Source: Enterococcus sp. DIV0660C | GTDB taxonomy: Bacteria > Bacillota > Bacilli > Lactobacillales > Enterococcaceae | Reading direction: 5' to 3' | NCBI RefSeq assembly: GCF_017316125.1 | Contig: NZ_JAFLWA010000020.1 | Coordinates: 43,082-107,081, forward strand | Length of the DNA stretch: 64,000 nt | Shown: piece by piece, positions 41,145-49,294 of the stretch | Layout of the letters: the number at the start of each line of letters is the position of its first letter | Position numbering within the stretch: position 1 is the first letter of the stretch | Made by a program: the position numbers and the translations under genes | Notes under the pieces: generated by a model | Database searches by the model: none | What the model saw: only the letters and a program-made list of their open reading frames with translations | Told to the model about the DNA's origin: nothing

Positions 41145-42194
41145 TTATTCGACTGATGTTTCTTGTGTCGTTTTTAGATTTTTCTTATATTTGATCGATT
41201 TCAAAGCATTTACCATTAACGCAGTAATCATTCCGCCAACTGCAATAGACACGAGGTACAATGGAATATTTGTGACAAATGGAATCGCCATGAAAGTTGA
41301 AAGCATCGTTTCTTGCGTAATTCCAAAGAAACCACTCAAACCACAGCCGATTGAAGTTCCAACCACAATACTAGGGATCACACGTAATGGATCTTTTACC
41401 GCAAAAGGAATCGTCCCTTCTGTGATACCAACTAACCCCATAATCATTGCCGTCTTGGCATTATCGCGTTCGGCTTCATCATATAATTTTTTATTCAATA
41501 AAGTTGCTAAAAACATGCCAAATGGCGGAATCGCAATAGCCAATAACATGGCCGTACTTGGTCCGAAACTTCCACTTGAAAATGATGCAACTCCAAAAGC
41601 ATAGGCAATTTTATTGATTGGTCCCCCCATATCAAAGGCCATCATAGCACCTAAAATCGCGGACATTAGCGCTGCATTCACACCAGACATTCCTTCTAAC
41701 CAAGCCGTCAAGCCTGCTGTCATTCCTTGAATTGGCGTTGCTAATACATACCATAAAACTACCCCTACTACTAAGGTCGTTACAAAAGGAATCAGCATGA
41801 TTGATTTTAAACTAATTACTTGCATCGGAACTTTTACTTTTTTCAATGCATTTGCTAAGTACCCACAGGCTAAACCAGCAACCATTCCTCCAATAAAGCC
41901 CATTCCTAAATTTTGACACATCATACCTGTAATAAAAGCAGGTGCTAAACCAGGACGATCAGCTATGGAATACGCGATATAGGCCGAGATCATTGGCACA
42001 ATAAATTGTAATCCTGTTTGACCAATCATTCGCAAGACACCCCAAAAAGTATCTGTTTGATCCCAAACACCAGTCCCGCCAAATATGACGGCAATTGAAG
42101 TTAACAAACCTGCAGCTACTACTAGTGGAATCATATAGGAAACTCCACTTTGGAAATGGTTTAATATTTCTTTCCCCTGTTTCTTGATATCCAT
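41145..42194 (-). CDS. PTS fructose/mannosylglycerate-family EIIC
   Basis: A 349-residue permease with about nine helices. 'HFQSGVSYMIPLVVAAGLL', 'FDMGGPINKIAYAFGVASF' and 'GITEGTIPFAVKDPLRVIPS' are the fructose-family EIIC motifs. The ATG at 42194 has TTGGAGGTAGG in front; a longer frame would overlap the EIIB gene. The domain is a stand-alone EIIC, unlike the fused E. coli MngA. It is co-transcribed with separate EIIA and EIIB genes and the GH38 mannosidase. Confidence 0.88.
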   Translation of the reverse strand: MDIKKQGKEILNHFQSGVSYMIPLVVAAGLLTSIAVIFGGTGVWDQTDTFWGVLRMIGQTGLQFIVPMISAYIAYSIADRPGLAPAFITGMMCQNLGMGFIGGMVAGLACGYLANALKKVKVPMQVISLKSIMLIPFVTTLVVGVVLWYVLATPIQGMTAGLTAWLEGMSGVNAALMSAILGAMMAFDMGGPINKIAYAFGVASFSSGSFGPSTAMLLAIAIPPFGMFLATLLNKKLYDEAERDNAKTAMIMGLVGITEGTIPFAVKDPLRVIPSIVVGTSIGCGLSGFFGITQETMLSTFMAIPFVTNIPLYLVSIAVGGMITALMVNALKSIKYKKNLKTTQETSVE

Positions 42195-42216
42195 TGATCC
42201 TACCTCCAACAAATTA

Positions 42217-42531
42217 TTAGTTATTGATTCGTGCAATTGCTTTCTTGATTGTCTCTTCTCCATCCTTTACCACTTCAGAAGTGCTCACAGTAAGAATTTC
42301 TTTTCCGTCAAAGCGGCTGCGTTCTGCTACGTTCGTATCCACCGCAAAGATAACTACATCAGCATCAGCAATTTCTGCCTCAGACAATTTATTTTCCATT
42401 CCCATTGCACCTTGCGTCTCAACCTTGATTTCAATGCCATTTTTCTTAGCAAATTTTTCCAAGTTTGCTTTTGCCATATAAGTGTGTGCGATTCCTGCGA
42501 TACATGCTGTTACTGCAACCATCTTTGTCAT
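42217..42531 (-). CDS. PTS fructose-family EIIB
   Basis: A 104-residue phosphocarrier. The phosphocysteine is in 'AVTACIAGIAHTYMA', the fructose-family EIIB loop (CxxGxAHT). It lies between EIIA and EIIC genes with ~20-bp spacers in the mannosylglycerate-type operon. Confidence 0.9.
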   Translation of the reverse strand: MTKMVAVTACIAGIAHTYMAKANLEKFAKKNGIEIKVETQGAMGMENKLSEAEIADADVVIFAVDTNVAERSRFDGKEILTVSTSEVVKDGEETIKKAIARINN

Positions 42532-42550
42532 ATTCCTTCTCCTCCAATTA

Positions 42551-42997
42551 TTAAAAAGTCAATGCTTTGATTAACTCCTCTTTATTTTTTGATTCTTTAA
42601 TCTCCTTCACAAAATCATCATCCATTAGTTTGCCAGATAACTCTGCAAGGACACGTAAATGCTCGTTTCCCTTATCCGCTTCTTTGATAGCTAATAAGAA
42701 AACAATGTTTACTGGTTGATCGTCTAAGGAACCCCAGTCAACTTCATTCTTTAGTTTGGCAACTGCAACTGTTGAATCAATTACCGCTTGACTTTTCCCA
42801 TGCGGAATCGCTATGTTATGGCCAATTCCTGTTGTCATATGTTCTTCTCGTTCAAAAACATCTTTCTTAAATCGATTAACTTCAGAGACAAACCCATTAG
42901 CTGTCAGTAACGTTGCTAATTTATCTACTACTTCTTCTTTAGAGCCAGCCTCTAAGTCTAATACGACATTTCGTTCGTCGATTTTTTCACGTATCAT
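42551..42997 (-). CDS. PTS fructose/mannitol-family EIIA
   Basis: A 148-residue EIIA-2 domain protein. The active histidine is in 'GIGHNIAIPHGKS', with a second conserved part in 'VNIVFLLAIKEADKGNEHLRVLAEL'. It passes phosphate from HPr to the adjacent EIIB. It starts directly at the end of the activator gene, so it is coupled. Confidence 0.9.
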   Translation of the reverse strand: MIREKIDERNVVLDLEAGSKEEVVDKLATLLTANGFVSEVNRFKKDVFEREEHMTTGIGHNIAIPHGKSQAVIDSTVAVAKLKNEVDWGSLDDQPVNIVFLLAIKEADKGNEHLRVLAELSGKLMDDDFVKEIKESKNKEELIKALTF

Positions 42998-44920
42998 CTA
43001 TACCGCCTCTTTCAATATTTTTACTAATTCTTCAAAAGAGGAACTACCTCTTAGTGTTGTTAGGGCTTGTTGGTTCGAAACAATTTCATTAAATGTTTCA
43101 TACAAGCTGTTTAATTCAGGTTTTACCTGTTCGTTTAACGCGAAGAAGAACACCGAATGGACAATGGTCCCGTTCCAGTCAATACCTTGCGGATTAACAT
43201 AAATGCTAATAATAGGTTCATTGACATACGCTATCTCTGCATGAGGCATTGCAAAATCGTTGAGTGCAGTAGAAGACAACGTTTCTCGTCGAGTGGCGCT
43301 TTCTAAGATACCTACTTTTGCATAGCCTTTTTCTTGAAGAGTATAGGCAATTGTTTTAAGAACGTTTTCCTGAGTATCTTCGTTTTTCTTGCTAAAAAAA
43401 CAAAACTTCTTATCAAGTAATGAGAAAAATGCACTATCTGGATCTAACGAAACTTTCAAGTATCGTTGAACTCTTTTGATATCTGTTTCAAGCATCAACG
43501 GACTTACGACTACTACCGGAAATTTAGCGTTCTTGATCGGAATCGTACTGATTACTAATTCGTCTGTGATATTTTCTTCCTGAAGTTCATTGATACTCAA
43601 GACTTTTTTGATTTTTATCGAATCTGCAAAATTTCTATTGATTCGCTGTTCCAATAATTTTGAAGTTCCATATCCACTGCTACAAACTAACAACACATCA
43701 GACTTATTAGGTCTATATCTGTCTAAAAAGGATTGAATATGAAGTGCTACATAAGCAATTTCGTCATCGTCAAACCTCACCAAAAATTGTTCTTCTATTT
43801 TTCCGAGCAACTCGACACTAAGAAAGAAGGCTTGTTTGAATGATGATTTGATTTTTTCTGTATACGGATTATGGATATTCACACCTAAACGTAACCGTTT
43901 AACAGCTGCATTGAGGTGAAGGACAAGGTTATTAATGAGTTCTGCGTCTGCACTAAACTCATTCAGCTCGTCAAGTACCAGTTGCTTAAGTTGCTCTCCC
44001 ATATCAAGATTAGGTAAAGAAGACTCACTCAAATTATGATTCATGGCATTTTTTTCAATCGCCGAGATATGAATATCAATATATTCTTGTTCATATTGAG
44101 GAATACTAAAATGAAAGTCTTTTTCCAACATATCAATCAAATAGCTAGTGTTTACTAAAATTTCTTTTTCTGTTCCGCCTTCTTGTAATAAAAAATTATT
44201 AGAATCAATTCGTTCCAGTGCGATTGCTAGATGAATCGCTAGTGTTTGAAACTCGTAATCCGTAAATTGTAATTGGGTTTCTTCCATAAAACGATTGAGA
44301 ATCATTGCTACTTTTTTCAAAATTTTCTTATCTAAAAAATTATTTGCTTCGCCTAAGAGATTAATATTCAAATCCAATAAATCTGATTTATTACTAGAAG
44401 CAGTAAAACCGCCCCAATAATAATTCAATACTTCTGACATTAATTTGCGCTTGCCCTTCTCACTCGCATTGATCTTCAATCCATTGCGGTCAGAAACCAC
44501 TACCATTCCGTGTTTCATCACTCTCTTTTTTACTTCCTTAATCGTACTTTCCATCGTTGATCTACTAACATAAAGCTCATCTGCAAGATCTTGTATTTTC
44601 AAAGAACTATTTGTATTCAGTAACTTGGCAAATACATAAGTGATGCGATCTTCTGATGTATCCACTTTAGTAATCTCAAAATCTGGTAGTCGTTTTCTTA
44701 AATGTTCTTTGTCACCTACTAATGAAACACCTTTTTTTGGTTGGACAACAATTTGTAGATCTATATCCTTTTCAATTACAGCTTTTAAATTAAAAATAGC
44801 TTTACTAATTGTTTTTGTCGAAACTTGAAGTTGCTTAGCTAATTCTTGATAAGTAGTGTGATTATTTTCCAACAAAAAATTTAAAATTCTCATTTGACGA
44901 TCGTCTAACTTGATACTCAC
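42998..44920 (-). CDS. PRD-containing activator, BglG/MtlR type
   Basis: A regulator of about 640 residues. Two N-terminal helix-turn-helix domains ('HTTYQELAKQLQVSTKTISKAI', 'LKIQDLADELYVSRSTMESTI') are followed by two PRDs with His motifs ('LAIHLAIALERI', 'YIDIHISAIE', 'YVALHIQSFL'). Then comes an EIIB-like domain ('LLVCSSGYGTSKLLEQRI') and a C-terminal EIIA-like domain ('FAMPHAEIAYVNEP'). This is the domain order of MtlR/LicR-type activators, whose activity depends on phosphorylation by HPr and the cognate EII. The GTG at 44920 has AGGAGGTG upstream, better than the ATG seven codons earlier. It leads the operon. Confidence 0.85.
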   Translation of the reverse strand: MSIKLDDRQMRILNFLLENNHTTYQELAKQLQVSTKTISKAIFNLKAVIEKDIDLQIVVQPKKGVSLVGDKEHLRKRLPDFEITKVDTSEDRITYVFAKLLNTNSSLKIQDLADELYVSRSTMESTIKEVKKRVMKHGMVVVSDRNGLKINASEKGKRKLMSEVLNYYWGGFTASSNKSDLLDLNINLLGEANNFLDKKILKKVAMILNRFMEETQLQFTDYEFQTLAIHLAIALERIDSNNFLLQEGGTEKEILVNTSYLIDMLEKDFHFSIPQYEQEYIDIHISAIEKNAMNHNLSESSLPNLDMGEQLKQLVLDELNEFSADAELINNLVLHLNAAVKRLRLGVNIHNPYTEKIKSSFKQAFFLSVELLGKIEEQFLVRFDDDEIAYVALHIQSFLDRYRPNKSDVLLVCSSGYGTSKLLEQRINRNFADSIKIKKVLSINELQEENITDELVISTIPIKNAKFPVVVVSPLMLETDIKRVQRYLKVSLDPDSAFFSLLDKKFCFFSKKNEDTQENVLKTIAYTLQEKGYAKVGILESATRRETLSSTALNDFAMPHAEIAYVNEPIISIYVNPQGIDWNGTIVHSVFFFALNEQVKPELNSLYETFNEIVSNQQALTTLRGSSSFEELVKILKEAV

Positions 44921-45104
44921 ATAAGCACCTCCTGAATACATTTTTATTTTATAACTATTGTTTGCGCTTTCATACGGAATTTAGTTCATCATTAATGTGG
45001 AACTCCATCAGGCATCTAGCAATTATCAAGGAGATTCTCTCCAAGAACACACAGAAAATCAATATTCTGTAAGTCAAATTGCCTTTTCTTTGTAAAAAAG
45101 ATGA

Positions 45105-45152
45105 GTAAAAAAAACAGGAGTTGTGACAAAAACTTTGTCATACCTCCTGTTT
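45105..45152 (-). terminator. Terminator after msrA
   Basis: AAACAGGAG (45112-45120) pairs with CTCCTGTTT (45144-45152) and the stem continues through TGACAAA/TTTGTCA. A T run follows on the minus strand. The rest of 44921-45209 should hold the promoter of the PRD-activator operon; none was pinned down. Confidence 0.8.
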
Positions 45153-45209
45153 CCAAACACATGGTGTTCTTTATTGATTGAAACTAACCATTTCTTTCAT
45201 AATCTTCTT

Positions 45210-46001
45210 TTATTTGCATCGCTGAAAAAATAGATGAAGCTGATGCGAATGTTTAATCTTCTTATATCTTTGAGGTTGTTTCTGATAGAATTGTTGATGA
45301 TGATTTTCAGCTGGCCAAAACGTTTTTGCTTGGCGAATCTCTGTGACGATAGGTTGGCTATATCGTTTAGATTGAATCAGTTGTTCTTTTGATTTTTCAG
45401 CCAATCGTCTTTGCTGTTCATTCACAACAAATAGAATTGAACGATATTGTTTTCCCCGATCTTGAAATTGGCCAAAGGCATCTGTAGGATCTGAGATTTG
45501 CCAATAAATTTCCAGTAATTCTTCATACTTTATTTGGCGTGTATCAAAGATGATTTCTACAGCTTCCACATGCCCAGTATAGCCACCACTGACTTGATCA
45601 TAATTGGGTGCTTTGGTTTCGCCTCCTGTATAACCAGATAATACTGAGATCACACCCGGTTTTGTTTCAAAAGGTTCAACCATGCACCAGAAGCAGCCTC
45701 CGGCAAAAATCGCACGTTCCTGATACAAGGTTGAAGTTATCTTATGTTTACCGTAATCATAAGCGCTCGCGCTCGCCGACTCCCCTGTGATCCTTAAATA
45801 AAAATCCATCACATCCGGTGTCAAATTATCTCGCAATGCTAAAGGACGCAAGTTGACCTCCAGTTTTTCTATTGCCTGCTTCGTTGGCATCCTTACTATA
45901 TTTTCTTTTGCTTCTTCAAATTGTATTCTTTCCCATTCTCTTGTGTTTGGATTCAAAATAAGATTATAAATATCTGCTTCCACCTGTGTTATATCCAACA
46001 T
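45210..46001 (-). CDS. msrA: Peptide methionine sulfoxide reductase MsrA with N-terminal extension
   Basis: A 263-residue protein. The C-terminal MsrA domain (from about residue 90) has the catalytic '[13 protein letters not shown]', 'VSGYTGG'-type '[17 protein letters not shown]' and 'HVEAVEI', and reduces methionine-S-sulfoxide in proteins. The first ~90 residues form a separate helical region not needed for MsrA activity and of unknown role. The ATG at 46001 is preceded by AAGAAGGGC. It is monocistronic with its own terminator. Confidence 0.88.
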   Translation of the reverse strand: MLDITQVEADIYNLILNPNTREWERIQFEEAKENIVRMPTKQAIEKLEVNLRPLALRDNLTPDVMDFYLRITGESASASAYDYGKHKITSTLYQERAIFAGGCFWCMVEPFETKPGVISVLSGYTGGETKAPNYDQVSGGYTGHVEAVEIIFDTRQIKYEELLEIYWQISDPTDAFGQFQDRGKQYRSILFVVNEQQRRLAEKSKEQLIQSKRYSQPIVTEIRQAKTFWPAENHHQQFYQKQPQRYKKIKHSHQLHLFFQRCK

Positions 46002-46107
46002 ACAATGCCCTTCTTTCAACTTTCCTTCTCGTTTACTTAAAAATAATTACTTGATATTTAGCACAAAGCATAACAATCTCTTATTTAGTCAAGCTTGCCT
46101 ATGTTTT

Positions 46108-46743
46108 CTAACTTCGTAATTGAAAAAAGCTTAAACAAATCATCGGCAAATAGTTAAAGAAAAAACTCAAACGTTGAAAAAAGCCCAATTGTTTAAAAAA
46201 TGTGAACTGACTAATTGACGGAATCCGTGCTAATCCGTAAAGACCTGCGATCAGCAAACTAATAACAGTTAAAACAAGATAAACATGGCTAAGTGTGGTT
46301 TGACCCCTTTGTCGATAGAGCAAAACAAGTAACAATGGGAAAAGTAAAAATCCTGCATAGCCTAGTCCAGAACCTGTGTTATGAACCCAAGTCGAAAAAT
46401 TCCAAGAACTTTCATTCGTATTGATACTGAATAACCCAGTAAAAATACAATCACCTATCCCATATAGACCAACTGCTGCGACTGCAAGTATCGCAAGTGT
46501 TTTTGATGTTCCGACAAATAGTTGATACAACGCAGGCAATGACAGAACAAAAAAAAGTCCAGATACAACTGACCAAATCAAAAAAGCACTTCTGACTGGA
46601 CTATTTACGTCACCAAACAAGCTTATCACGGTAGTCATTTGATTTAGCTTAGGATAAAAAAGACCAAGGATATAAGGGGTCAACAAATCACTAATCACAC
46701 CTAATAATAAAAAATAAAAACCGTATTTTTGTAAAACAATCAT
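46108..46743 (-). CDS. DUF998-like integral membrane protein
   Basis: A 211-residue protein with six to seven hydrophobic helices. The layout, with 'GVISDLLTPYILGLFYPKLNQMTTVISLFGDVNSPVRSAFLIWSV' at the start, fits the DUF998 family of bacterial membrane proteins of unknown function. It stands alone between msrA and the PF13303 transporter. Confidence 0.55.
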   Translation of the reverse strand: MIVLQKYGFYFLLLGVISDLLTPYILGLFYPKLNQMTTVISLFGDVNSPVRSAFLIWSVVSGLFFVLSLPALYQLFVGTSKTLAILAVAAVGLYGIGDCIFTGLFSINTNESSWNFSTWVHNTGSGLGYAGFLLFPLLLVLLYRQRGQTTLSHVYLVLTVISLLIAGLYGLARIPSISQFTFFKQLGFFQRLSFFFNYLPMICLSFFQLRS

Positions 46744-46920
46744 TTTATCTCCTACTTTTTGTGATCATTCAATAATCTAATGATCAAATTTTTTTTATTT
46801 TAACACATAATCTTAGTATAGTTGTCTTTTGAACAATCAACAGACGTAAAGCAAGTTTCATCCCCAACTTAGAATTTGTCTTGAACGGAAGAATCAATTT
46901 GTCAAACTCCATCTCAATCA

Positions 46921-46959
46921 AAAAAACGTAAGGCAGATGTCAACAACATCTGACTTACG
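46921..46959 (-). terminator. Terminator of the panE/PF13303 operon
   Basis: CGTAAGGCAGATGT (46927-46940) pairs with ACATCTGACTTACG (46946-46959) with one mismatch. It is followed by a T run on the minus strand. Confidence 0.85.
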
Positions 46960-46999
46960 CATACATCTCCCTCAATCAAAAATTTATTAGCAATATCTA

Positions 47000-48052
47000 C
47001 TAACCTAAAAATTTGAACACTTCTTCTCGGTCATACAGTTTAAATACTTTCTCACATAAAAATTGGGTAATCAGTGCCGCAAAAACAGGAATGACTAACC
47101 AACAAAGAACAACAAGAACAACATTTAACCCTGCATCTAAAGAAGCCAACGGACCAACGAGCCCGACTACACCAAATCCAGCAGAAGCAGGTGTACCTGA
47201 AATAGAAAAGAGTGCAACAGGAATAGCTGTGATCACTGCACTAACTAAACAAGGAATAAGAATTACTGGTTTTCTAAATAAGTTAGGCATCATCATTTTC
47301 ATCGCGCCTAAAGCAATCGCAATTGTCACACCTGATTTGTTTACCTTCCAAGAATTCACTACTAAAACAAAAGTCGTTGCCGCTACACCCATCGCAGCTG
47401 CACCAGCAGAAACACCATCTAATTGGATTGCCATTCCGATTGCTACTGTTGAGATAGGCGAGATAATCAAAAAGGCAAAGGAACAACCAATCAGGATAGA
47501 CATTAATAACGGTTGTAAAGTAGTGAAGTTATTAATTAATGCACCAATTGCAGAAGTAATCGCTGTTACATAAGGAAACAGATAAAAACCAAGTAACCCA
47601 GCACCTACACCTACAACAATTGGCGTTAACACAATCGAAACCGATCCGAAACTATTTCCAATTAGTAAAATCAGCCCGACAGCAATCGACGCTGTCAGCA
47701 TCGTGTTAATAATATCACCTGTGCCAGCACCAACATAAACACCTGTTTCACCTAACTCAGGTGTGAATTTGACGACACCAGAACCTACAAAAGAAGCGCC
47801 AGCTACAACCATCATTCTCATTGGATCAAAGCCAAATTGTAAAGCAATCAAACCACCGATAATCAAAGGAGTTGCTAGTTGAAAAATAACTGCTAACTGT
47901 GCGATTGTTACCGCAAAAGGATACGCACTAAAATATTTTAAAATGGCACCTAATACTGCATTCGGAATCAATCCAATAATGATCCCCGTTGCTGTACCAG
48001 CAAGAACTTTATTCAGAAAAATTTTCGGTGATATTTTTTGTGAAGTTTCCAT
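47000..48052 (-). CDS. PF13303-type EIIC-like membrane transporter
   Basis: A 350-residue protein with about ten helices, rich in Gly and Ala, e.g. 'GLIPNAVLGAILKYF', 'ISPISTVAIGMAIQLDGVSAGAAAMG', 'MPNLFRKPVILIPCL' and 'GLVGPLASLD'. It belongs to the PTS_EIIC_2 family (PF13303), which has the EIIC fold but no attached EIIA or EIIB and so is probably not phosphotransfer-dependent. It follows panE by 12 bp, so the substrate may be pantoate, ketopantoate or a related 2-oxo or hydroxy acid (inference). Confidence 0.7.
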   Translation of the reverse strand: METSQKISPKIFLNKVLAGTATGIIIGLIPNAVLGAILKYFSAYPFAVTIAQLAVIFQLATPLIIGGLIALQFGFDPMRMMVVAGASFVGSGVVKFTPELGETGVYVGAGTGDIINTMLTASIAVGLILLIGNSFGSVSIVLTPIVVGVGAGLLGFYLFPYVTAITSAIGALINNFTTLQPLLMSILIGCSFAFLIISPISTVAIGMAIQLDGVSAGAAAMGVAATTFVLVVNSWKVNKSGVTIAIALGAMKMMMPNLFRKPVILIPCLVSAVITAIPVALFSISGTPASAGFGVVGLVGPLASLDAGLNVVLVVLCWLVIPVFAALITQFLCEKVFKLYDREEVFKFLG

Positions 48053-48064
48053 TCAATCTCTCCT

Positions 48065-49003
48065 TTACTTTACATTTAAACTATCTTCTTTTGCATGGAC
48101 AAGTTCAGTTAAGAAATCACAATAAGGTGTTGCAATATCATATTTCTTACCTTTTCTAGAAATTGCCCCATTGATATAATCGATTTCTGTTAATCGATGA
48201 TTCTTGATTAGGTCTTGATACATTGAAGGATAATGTAGCCCGATTGTTTCTGGATCAAAACAAGATTCACAATGTGCAATGACTTCTGGAATATCTAGTT
48301 CAATGTTTTCTACTGCTGCCACTTTGGCAAATTCATTAACAATCGTTTCCACCATCTTATGAGCAGTTGATGTTCTTCCTAGCTCAGCCATATTAACATC
48401 TAAGATCGTACATAGCCCATTCATGGTTCCATTCACACAGGCTTTACGATAAATAGAATAATGAATATTATCAGAAAAATGAGCATTTAGTCCTGATTGA
48501 GATAATTTATCCGCCAGTTTTCTCGCAGCTGCTTCTTTTCCAGCACCTAGATTTTGTAACTCTACTGAACCATTGCCAAATAACTTGACCTGACCTGGTC
48601 CTTCTAAACCTGCAGTCCACATTGTATTTCCAATATAAATATTTTCCATTGGTACAAACTTCTCAATAATATCTTCATGCCCGATACCATTTAACAAACA
48701 TAAAACTTCTGTATCTTTTTTGATCAACGATTGGATATCTTGTAGCATCTTTTCTAGCTGCATCGCTTTGGTAAACAGAATAATCAAATCCACCTGATCT
48801 TCTTTTTCTACTTCAGATTGAAGAACAATTGGTAACTGTTCTATCACTTCTTCACCATTAAAATTGGCTTTTAAGCCATGCTCTTTGATTTGTTGGACAT
48901 GGTCTGCCCAACCATCAATTAATAATACGTCATTTCCTCCTTGATGAAGCATTAAGCCAAAACGACTCCCCATTGCGCCAGCACCTGCAATTGCTATTTT
49001 CAT
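48065..49003 (-). CDS. panE: 2-dehydropantoate 2-reductase (ketopantoate reductase)
   Basis: A 312-residue NADPH-dependent reductase that makes pantoate for coenzyme A synthesis. The N-terminal dinucleotide motif is 'IAGAGAMGSRFG', the catalytic Lys is in 'YRKACVNGTMNGLC', and 'HYPSMYQDLIKNHRLTEIDYINGAI' is the family C-terminal signature. No panB, panC or panD gene is nearby, so it may act on imported or other 2-oxo acids. It heads a two-gene operon with the PF13303 transporter. Confidence 0.88.
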   Translation of the reverse strand: MKIAIAGAGAMGSRFGLMLHQGGNDVLLIDGWADHVQQIKEHGLKANFNGEEVIEQLPIVLQSEVEKEDQVDLIILFTKAMQLEKMLQDIQSLIKKDTEVLCLLNGIGHEDIIEKFVPMENIYIGNTMWTAGLEGPGQVKLFGNGSVELQNLGAGKEAAARKLADKLSQSGLNAHFSDNIHYSIYRKACVNGTMNGLCTILDVNMAELGRTSTAHKMVETIVNEFAKVAAVENIELDIPEVIAHCESCFDPETIGLHYPSMYQDLIKNHRLTEIDYINGAISRKGKKYDIATPYCDFLTELVHAKEDSLNVK

Positions 49004-49242
49004 TTACTCTTCCTCCTTTTTTCTTTCTATTATACTCATTTGAGAATGATTTCACAATCTTGTTTCGTTGTTTGAGTTTTGTTATACAAAATTAGTGGAC
49101 ACAACTGTATAAGCAAGACTACTTAAAAAATGTTGTTCACTATTTTATCAAGCTTCGATTTATATTCAATAATGTATTATTTATTCCCTACACGTTGTTT
49201 TTTTGTATATATTAAGTTACGCTATTGTCAATGGACAATTTT

Positions 49243-49260
49243 CTAGAAAACGTTTTCTAG
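49243..49260. promoter_or_regulatory. 18-bp palindrome, cre-like operator before the LtaS-like gene
   Basis: CTAGAAAACGTTTTCTAG is perfectly palindromic. Its central 14 bp match the cre consensus at 12 positions, so it may bind CcpA or another LacI-family protein. ATTGTC-AATG-GACAAT (49224-49239) lies just upstream. The site is 35 bp before the TTG start. Confidence 0.55.
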
Positions 49261-49294
49261 CATTTTTTATCTAATTTTTGAGAGGTGTTTATTT

